From Firmicutes bacterium UBA1535 (GTDB lineage Bacteria; Bacillota; Clostridia; Tissierellales; Sedimentibacteraceae): a stretch of DNA of 11,653 nucleotides. Positions 6,900 through 11,653 of this stretch are shown piece by piece (positions within the stretch are counted from its first letter, which is position 1; each line of letters opens with the position of its first letter). The stretch lies in the NCBI GenBank assembly GCA_002323775.1, contig DCPV01000182.1, positions 7,311-18,963 on the forward strand, given 5' to 3'. The position numbers were made by a program, and so were the translations under genes. The notes below the pieces were generated by a model, which had not been told where the DNA came from, did no database searches, and saw only the letters and a program-made list of their open reading frames with translations.

Positions 6900-7909
6900 A
6901 AATTAAAAAATCAATGCATGCAATAGATTCACATACAATGGGTGAACCAACAAGAATTATAACGAGTGGTATACCTAAAATACCTGGAAAAACTATAGCA
7001 GACAAGAAAGAATATTTGGAAAGTAATTTAGATTATATTAGAACTGCAGTTATGAATGAACCAAGAGGTCATAATGATATGTTTGGTTCTATACTTATGG
7101 AGCCGGTATCAGAGGAGGCAGATTTTGGTATTGTGTTTATGGATGGCGGAGGATATCTGAACATGTGCGGACATGGATCGATAGGAGCTGCTTCAGCAAT
7201 TGTAGAAACAGGAATGGTAGATGTTGTTGAACCTATAACCAAGGTAGTTTTAGAATCTCCCGCGGGACTAATAAAAGCAGATGTGAGAGTAGAAAATGAT
7301 ATAGTTAAAGATGCTACAATTACAAACGTTCCATCATTTTTATACAAAAGAGATTTAAAAATTAATGTTCCGACAGTAGGCGAAGTTACTTTAGACATTG
7401 CCTTTGGAGGAAGCTTCTTCGCTATAGTTGACATAACTCAAGGATGCTTAAACGTAGATATCTGTGTAGAAAATGCACATGAAATAAAAGAATTGGGTAT
7501 TAAAATTAGAAATGAAGTAAATAAGAGTATAACTGTTTCTCACCCATATTTGACATATATCAAAACAGTTGATTTAGTTGAATTCTATGGACCTGCTAAA
7601 AATCCTAAGGCAACTATGCAAAATGTTGTAATATTCGGCTCAGGACAGGTAGACAGATCACCTTGTGGAACAGGCACGAGTGCAAAGCTTGCCACACTTA
7701 TTGCAAAAGGAAAATTAAAGCTGAACGAAGAATTTGTGTATGAAAGTATAACGGGAACAATGTTTACAGGAAAGGCAATAGAAAAGGTCAAAATCGGAGA
7801 ATACGACGGTATTATTCCACAAATTACTGGGAGAGCTTATGTTACTGGATTTAATCATTTTATCATAAATGATGAAGACCCTCTAAAATATGGCTTTAAA
7901 TTAGCGTAG
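6896..7909 (+). CDS. prdF: PrdF, proline racemase
   Basis: Cofactor-independent racemase that interconverts L- and D-proline, supplying the D-isomer to proline reductase. The 337-residue protein carries both catalytic thiols of the family: Cys91 in NMCGHGSIG and Cys257 in DRSPCGTGTSAK. The N-terminal DSHTMGEPTR and the C-terminal ITGRAYVTGFNHF are also typical, and length and wording agree with clostridial PrdF. Hydroxyproline 2-epimerases share the same motifs, so activity on hydroxyproline cannot be excluded. The prd setting favours proline. AGGAGG at 6879-6884 lies 11 nt before the ATG, and the start overlaps the prdE stop. Confidence 0.94.
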   Translation: MKIKKSMHAIDSHTMGEPTRIITSGIPKIPGKTIADKKEYLESNLDYIRTAVMNEPRGHNDMFGSILMEPVSEEADFGIVFMDGGGYLNMCGHGSIGAASAIVETGMVDVVEPITKVVLESPAGLIKADVRVENDIVKDATITNVPSFLYKRDLKINVPTVGEVTLDIAFGGSFFAIVDITQGCLNVDICVENAHEIKELGIKIRNEVNKSITVSHPYLTYIKTVDLVEFYGPAKNPKATMQNVVIFGSGQVDRSPCGTGTSAKLATLIAKGKLKLNEEFVYESITGTMFTGKAIEKVKIGEYDGIIPQITGRAYVTGFNHFIINDEDPLKYGFKLA

Positions 7910-7962
7910 AGATAAAAAATTATTTTTAAGATACTTTTTTGTGATACAGGGAGGATAAAAGA

Positions 7963-9210
7963 ATGAAAAAGATAGCATTTATTAATGGTAATTTGATAGA
8001 TGGTACAGGCAAGGATATGATTAAGAATTCGCTTGTACTAGTTGAAGATAAAAAGATAGTATATGCAGGAATAAAAAAAGATTTTAGTCAAGATTATGAA
8101 TGTATTGATATATCAAATAAAACAATTATGCCGGGACTTATAGACACTCATTTGCATTTTAGTGGAAATTTAACTGACAATGACAGTGATTGGGTACTAG
8201 AGAATGTTGTTCAAAAAACGGTAGTAGCAGTACAACAAGCTAGAGAATGTTTAGAAAACGGATTAACAACAGTCGGAGAAATATCTCGTTCAGGTATAGC
8301 AATAAGAGATATGGTTGAGGCAGGTGTAATGCAAGGGCCAAGAGTTATAGCAACAGGACTTGGATTTTGCAGAACATGCGGACATGGAGACAGCCATAAG
8401 CTGCCTTATAGCTATAACCACGATTCACACCCTTGGGCTGAAAGAGTTGACGGACCTTGGGATTTAAGAAAAGCAATTAGACATAGACTTCGTGAAAATC
8501 CAGATGCCATCAAGATTTGGTCAACAGGCGGCGGAATTTGGAGATGGGATCAGAAGTTAGACCAGCACTATACATTTGAAGAAATAAAAGCAGTTGTTGA
8601 TGAGTGCAACATGGTTGGAATTCCTGTTTGGTCACACGCAGAGGGATATTCAGGTGCATTGGACAGCTGTAAGGCTGGAGTTCATCTAATCATACACGGT
8701 CAAACACTAAATGATGAGTGCCTAGATATAATGGCGGAAAAAGGAATTTATTTCTGCCCGACAATACAGTTTTTAAACGAATGGTTTAAAACATATGCAC
8801 CACCTTATATACCTGAAGTTCATGATAAATTCCCAGGCGAAACAGTTGCTGAAAAGGAATTGAACAGAGTTTATTCTAATTTAAGAAGGGCAAAGGAAAA
8901 AGGAATAGTTTTAACAATAGGCTCTGACTCATTCTGCTCAAGCTTAACTCCATATGGAACAACAGCTATTGGTGAAATGTACGCATTCAATGAAAAAGCA
9001 GGCATAGGCAATATGGATGTCATAGTAGCAGCAACTAAATCCGGAGCAGAAATGCTAAAAGTTTTAGATAAAACAGGCACATTAGAAGAAGGAAAATTTG
9101 CAGACTTATTAGTTATAGAAGGCAATCCACTTGAAAACATAAGAGCTATCTGTGTTGAAAACATGAAGCTAATAATGAAAGAGGGAGCTTTAGTAAAAAA
9201 TAGTTTGTAA
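7963..9210 (+). CDS. Amidohydrolase-family metal hydrolase, possible Xaa-Pro dipeptidase
   Basis: A 415-residue amidohydrolase of the imidazolonepropionase/prolidase-like group. A beta-sandwich N-terminus (FINGNLIDGTG) leads into the barrel. Predicted metal ligands of a two-metal site are all present: His63 and His65 in DTHLHF, Lys184 in AIKIWSTGGG (bridging carboxylated lysine), His225 in WSHAEG, His245 in IIHG and Asp322 in IGSDSF. The C-terminal GTLEEGKFADLLVIEGNPLEN is the usual family end. No signal peptide is seen, so it is cytoplasmic. Members of this group hydrolyse Xaa-Pro or Xaa-hydroxyproline dipeptides, and its place at the end of a proline reductase operon makes that substrate attractive, but this is inference. 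GGGAGGA precedes the ATG. It follows prdF by 53 bp without a convincing terminator and ends before a strong one. Confidence 0.85.
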   Translation: MKKIAFINGNLIDGTGKDMIKNSLVLVEDKKIVYAGIKKDFSQDYECIDISNKTIMPGLIDTHLHFSGNLTDNDSDWVLENVVQKTVVAVQQARECLENGLTTVGEISRSGIAIRDMVEAGVMQGPRVIATGLGFCRTCGHGDSHKLPYSYNHDSHPWAERVDGPWDLRKAIRHRLRENPDAIKIWSTGGGIWRWDQKLDQHYTFEEIKAVVDECNMVGIPVWSHAEGYSGALDSCKAGVHLIIHGQTLNDECLDIMAEKGIYFCPTIQFLNEWFKTYAPPYIPEVHDKFPGETVAEKELNRVYSNLRRAKEKGIVLTIGSDSFCSSLTPYGTTAIGEMYAFNEKAGIGNMDVIVAATKSGAEMLKVLDKTGTLEEGKFADLLVIEGNPLENIRAICVENMKLIMKEGALVKNSL

Positions 9211-9246
9211 AATAATATAAAATGATATAAAATTAATAAAATCATG

Positions 9247-9288
9247 AGCAGAGGCAGAATAGTCATAATACATCTTCCTCTGCTTTTT
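9247..9288 (+). terminator. Rho-independent terminator closing the prd block
   Basis: An 8-bp GC-containing stem, AGCAGAGG (9247-9254) with CCTCTGCT (9277-9284), a 22-nt loop and a run of T (9284-9288). It sits 36 bp after the amidohydrolase stop and is the first clear terminator after prdC. Confidence 0.8.
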
Positions 9289-9298
9289 AATTAAACGC

Positions 9299-9351
9299 AT
9301 AGTTTTTTTATATAAGTTAAAAATAATACTGTACTTAAATAAAAAAACTAT
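9299..9351. repeat. Perfect 12-bp inverted repeat in front of selO
   Basis: ATAGTTTTTTTA (9299-9310) and TAAAAAAACTAT (9340-9351) are exact reverse complements separated by 29 bp. The right arm stops directly beside the AAAGGAG ribosome site of the next gene. It may be an operator or a leader stem influencing translation. Being nearly all A/T it would be a weak RNA hairpin. Confidence 0.45.
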
Positions 9352-9365
9352 AAAGGAGAACATAA

Positions 9366-10907
9366 TTGATAAATAAAGATACAAATACAGGATGGAATTT
9401 GGATAATAGCTATGCACAACTTCCTCAGATATTTTTTACAAGCCTTAATCCTACGCCAGTTAGTTCACCAAAGCTAGTCGTTATTAACAATAAGTTAGCT
9501 ATATCATTAGGCTTAAATATTGAATATTTAAAAAGTGAGCAGGCTAGAGATATTTTTGCTGGAAATAAAGTGCCTGAGGGCTCTTTCCCTATTGCACAGG
9601 CTTATGCAGGACATCAGTTCGGATATTTTACAATTCTGGGTGATGGCAGAGCAATACTCTTGGGTGAACAGATAACACCTAATGGTGAGCGTTTTGATAT
9701 ACAGCTTAAAGGCTCCGGTGAGACACCCTATTCTCGTAGAGGTGATGGTAGGGCTGCACTTGGTCCGATGCTTAGAGAATATATTATAAGTGAAGCTATG
9801 TACGCACTTGGAATTCCTACTACTCGAAGCTTGGCTGTTGTAACAACTGGAGAACCAGTGTATAGGGAAAGAGTGGAGCGTGGTGCTGTTCTTACAAGAG
9901 TTGCTTCAAGCCATTTGCGTGTAGGTACATTTGGATTTGCTTCAAGTCAAGGTAATTTTGAAGAATTGAAAGCTTTGGCTGATTATACTTTGCAGAGACA
10001 TTATAATGGATTTGAGGAAAGTGAAAATAAATATCTTTTCTTGCTTAAGGAACTTATCAAGCGTCAAGCCAAGCTTATTTCAAAATGGCAGCTCGTAGGA
10101 TTTATACATGGTGTGATGAACACGGACAATATGGCTATTAGCGGTGAAACTATAGATTATGGTCCTTGCGCTTTCATGGATAATTATAGCCCTAAAACTG
10201 TTTTTAGCTCAATAGATGAGCATGGTCGCTATGCGTATGGCAATCAGCCTGTTATTGGTGCTTGGAATTTAGCACGTTTTTCGGAGGCACTGTTGCCTTT
10301 ATTGCATGACGATAGAGAAAAGGCTATAGAGCTGGCACAAGATGCGATTTCTGGCTATAATGATTTGTATAATGATAATTATATGCTTGGAATGAGAGCT
10401 AAATTAGGAATATTTAACGAAGAATCAAAGGATAAAAATTTAATTGAAGAACTGCTTAGCATTATGGAAAAATATAGTGCTGATTATACAAATACTTTTT
10501 ATGAGCTAAGTCAAGGTAATGACTTAAGCAATGGCAATGAATTAAAAAACAATAATTGTTTAAATCAAAATGACAATTTAAACACAGATAACACACAAAG
10601 CATTGATTTATATAAAAGTGATGAATTTTTAAAATGGCATAAGGATTGGCAATCAAGATTGGAAAGACAAGAGGAAAGCAAGGTTATGTCAATAAAACTT
10701 ATGCAGCAATCAAACCCTGCTATAATTCCAAGAAATCATAGAGTAGAGGAAGCCTTGGAAGCAGCTGTAAATAATGATGATTACAGCCTAATGAATAGTT
10801 TATTAGAGGCTTTATCAAAGCCATACAACTATGAAAATGTGAATTCAGAATATTCAAAATTGCCGCCAAGCTCCAAAATTCCATACAGAACATTTTGCGG
10901 AACATAA
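9366..10907 (+). CDS. selO: SelO-type pseudokinase, protein AMPylase
   Basis: SelO (YdiU/UPF0061) proteins have a kinase-like fold with flipped nucleotide and transfer AMP to Ser/Thr/Tyr of target proteins, with roles in redox stress. The 513-residue product has the family blocks [18 protein letters not shown] (79-96), [20 protein letters not shown] (111-130, with Lys115), HGVMNTDNM (249-256) and the metal-binding DYGPC (264-268). The C-terminus ends YRTFCGT with cysteine where some homologues carry selenocysteine, so this is a Cys form. Start is TTG 9366 with AAAGGAG 8-14 nt upstream. No in-frame ATG gives the full N-terminus. An Asn-rich stretch (about residues 381-415) interrupts the C-terminal third. 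It has its own leader after a terminator, so it is probably not part of the prd transcript. Confidence 0.92.
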   Translation: MINKDTNTGWNLDNSYAQLPQIFFTSLNPTPVSSPKLVVINNKLAISLGLNIEYLKSEQARDIFAGNKVPEGSFPIAQAYAGHQFGYFTILGDGRAILLGEQITPNGERFDIQLKGSGETPYSRRGDGRAALGPMLREYIISEAMYALGIPTTRSLAVVTTGEPVYRERVERGAVLTRVASSHLRVGTFGFASSQGNFEELKALADYTLQRHYNGFEESENKYLFLLKELIKRQAKLISKWQLVGFIHGVMNTDNMAISGETIDYGPCAFMDNYSPKTVFSSIDEHGRYAYGNQPVIGAWNLARFSEALLPLLHDDREKAIELAQDAISGYNDLYNDNYMLGMRAKLGIFNEESKDKNLIEELLSIMEKYSADYTNTFYELSQGNDLSNGNELKNNNCLNQNDNLNTDNTQSIDLYKSDEFLKWHKDWQSRLERQEESKVMSIKLMQQSNPAIIPRNHRVEEALEAAVNNDDYSLMNSLLEALSKPYNYENVNSEYSKLPPSSKIPYRTFCGT

Positions 10908-10921
10908 GGAGAAAAAATAAC

Positions 10922-10956
10922 TGTTTAAAATCTAACATGATGTTTAAAATTAAACA
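10922..10956. promoter_or_regulatory. Pair of 16-bp motifs, candidate activator sites (second copy of the array)
   Basis: TGTTTAAAATCTAACA (10922-10937) and TGTTTAAAATTAAACA (10941-10956) are direct repeats starting 19 bp apart. They match the motif before prdC, and the spacing equals that of the 739-773 pair. They start 14 bp after the selO stop and are inferred to be sites for the same sigma-54 activator. Confidence 0.6.
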
Positions 10957-10975
10957 CAAAGAATTAAGCTTTTTC

Positions 10976-11006
10976 AAAGCACTGTTCAAAATTTGACAGT
11001 GCTTTT
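10976..11006 (+). terminator. Hairpin with T-tail after selO, carrying an activator-motif copy
   Basis: A 10-bp perfect stem (10976-10985 with 10996-11005) closes a 10-nt loop and ends in four T, able to terminate selO transcription. Its centre is TGTTCAAAATTTGACA (10983-10998). The core at 10980-11001 is the near-twin of that at 884-905, differing at only two loop bases. It lies 145 bp before the next sigma-54 promoter. Confidence 0.65.
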
Positions 11007-11127
11007 ATAATTTGCAAGATAAATAGCTTTACATTTCAAATGTTTATTTATTCACAAAGTATATGTTTGTCTTTGTTTGCAAGCAGTTGCGAGGATAACG
11101 ATTTATTTAGCTATAATTCGCTAATAA

Positions 11128-11143
11128 TGGCATAAAATTTGCA
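11128..11143 (+). promoter_or_regulatory. Sigma-54 (-24/-12) promoter of the second operon
   Basis: TGGCATAAAATTTGCA fits TGGCAY-N5-TTGCW, with GG at 11129-11130 and GC at 11141-11142, the required 10-bp spacing. Only the last base of the -24 element deviates from TGGCAC. Transcription would start near 11154, leaving a leader of about 80 nt before the [2Fe-2S] gene. Confidence 0.85.
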
Positions 11144-11232
11144 TAATTTACAAGGTATTAAATAATAACTTATTTATATATTTATACATAGAAAAGCCTT
11201 AGTTTTTAAATAATTTAGACAGGAGAACTATT

Positions 11233-11541
11233 ATGAGAATTGAGAAGCATCCAATTTTAGAATTTGACAGAAATGAAAAAATCGTTTTCACCTTTAATGG
11301 AGAAAAACTAGAGGGATACAAAGGTGAGTCCATACAAGCTGCTTTGCATGCCGCTGGTGTTAAGGTTTTGGGAAGAAGCATTGAGCTTCATAGACCAAGA
11401 GGATTTTATTGTGCTATAGGCAACTGCTCATCCTGCCAAATGGTAGTAAATGGAGTTCCAAATGTTAAGACTTGCGTCACAGAATTGGAAGAAGGAATGA
11501 TAGTTGAAACACAAGAGGGCAAAGGAGTTGTATCATGGTAG
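11233..11541 (+). CDS. Small [2Fe-2S] subunit of an amino-acid dehydrogenase-type complex
   Basis: A 102-residue ferredoxin-like subunit. The cluster motif is C60-x4-C65-x2-C68-x12-C81 within RPRGFYCAIGNCSSCQMVVNG, the pattern of the small subunit (or N-terminal domain) of HcnA, sarcosine oxidase alpha and D-hydroxyproline/opine/proline dehydrogenase complexes. It would pass electrons between flavin subunits in the cytoplasm. AGGAG lies 7 nt before the ATG. The 3' end overlaps the next gene by 7 bases, a sign of tight co-expression. The substrate cannot be read from this subunit. The shared regulatory array with prdC suggests proline, hydroxyproline or another Stickland amino acid. Confidence 0.85.
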   Translation: MRIEKHPILEFDRNEKIVFTFNGEKLEGYKGESIQAALHAAGVKVLGRSIELHRPRGFYCAIGNCSSCQMVVNGVPNVKTCVTELEEGMIVETQEGKGVVSW

Positions 11542-11653
11542 AAAAAGAATTGGTAATAGTAGGCGGAGGACCTGCTGGATTATGTGCAGCTATCAGCGCA
11601 GCACAAAGTGGTGCTAATGTACTTATAATAGAAAGAAGCAACAAGCTTGGAGG
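11535..11653 (+). CDS. FAD/NAD(P)-binding oxidoreductase, 5' part
   Basis: The window ends 39 codons into this gene. MVEKELVIVGGGPAGLCAAI shows the Rossmann dinucleotide motif GxGxxG (GGGPAG) near the N-terminus, and the second strand ends in VLIIERSNKLGG with the acidic residue that binds the ribose of FAD. This matches the larger flavin subunit that accompanies small [2Fe-2S] proteins in HcnB/sarcosine oxidase-like complexes. The ATG lies inside the end of the upstream gene, so translation is probably coupled. Whether a third, DadA-like subunit follows cannot be seen. Confidence 0.85.
   Translation, partial: MVEKELVIVGGGPAGLCAAISAAQSGANVLIIERSNKLG

Larger units (their letters stand above)
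10908..11232. other. Regulatory gap before the [2Fe-2S]/FAD operon
   Basis: This 325-bp stretch has no credible gene. It holds the motif pair (10922-10956), the motif-bearing hairpin (10976-11006), an AT-rich spacer (about 11007-11127), the sigma-54 promoter (11128-11143) and the ribosome site AGGAG at 11221-11225. Its order of elements copies the gap before prdC. Confidence 0.75.

Noticed and set aside
7912..7930. Terminator between prdF and the amidohydrolase gene
   Set aside because: Only a short all-A/T stem is possible, which is too weak to call, so read-through into the amidohydrolase gene is assumed.
1..11653. CRISPR array, insertion sequence, tRNA or rRNA
   Set aside because: No regularly spaced direct repeats with spacers, transposase frame, terminal inverted repeats of an element, or tRNA/rRNA-like segment were seen.

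Overview
The window reads as a piece of a low-GC, strictly fermentative clostridium. The base composition is roughly 30% GC, Shine-Dalgarno sites are strong (AGGAG or GGAGG type), some starts are TTG, and the core is the complete D-proline reductase (prd) cluster used in Stickland fermentation. A member of the Peptostreptococcaceae or a close relative is the best guess. The species cannot be fixed from the sequence alone.

Layout. Positions 1-737 hold the 3' end of a sigma-54-dependent activator, most likely PrdR. Its first ~80 bases are GC-rich and look foreign. A 352-bp gap follows with repeated 16-bp motifs, a hairpin and a canonical sigma-54 (-24/-12) promoter. The prd operon then runs on the plus strand: prdC (RnfC-like electron carrier, 1090-2379), prdA (pyruvoyl proprotein with a duplicated N-terminal module, 2399-4549), a small conserved protein (4621-4869), prdB (selenoprotein read through an in-frame UGA at 5306-5308, about 4871-5581), prdD (5578-6336), prdE (6426-6899), prdF (proline racemase, 6896-7909) and a metal-dependent amidohydrolase resembling Xaa-Pro dipeptidases (7963-9210). 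A terminator closes this block. A SelO-type pseudokinase/AMPylase gene follows (9366-10907), then a second 325-bp regulatory gap, then the start of a second operon: a small [2Fe-2S] protein (11233-11541) overlapping a truncated FAD/NAD(P)-binding oxidoreductase (11535 to the end).

How the genes fit together. The amidohydrolase may release proline from dipeptides. PrdF converts L-proline to D-proline. PrdA and PrdB reduce it to 5-aminovalerate, with electrons supplied through PrdC. PrdD and PrdE are paralogues of the two halves of PrdA. The activator at the left edge probably drives the operon through sigma-54.

The most notable result is regulatory. The gaps before prdC and before the [2Fe-2S]/FAD operon share the same design: two copies of a motif close to TGTTYAAAATYTRACA spaced 19 bp start to start, a third copy embedded in a near-identical hairpin, and a TGGCAY-N5-TTGCW promoter 142 or 145 bp downstream of that third copy. 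This ties the unassigned second operon to the proline reductase regulator. Other points are the tandem duplication in PrdA, the split of PrdD/PrdE exactly at the position of PrdA self-cleavage, and the probable chimeric left end of the window.
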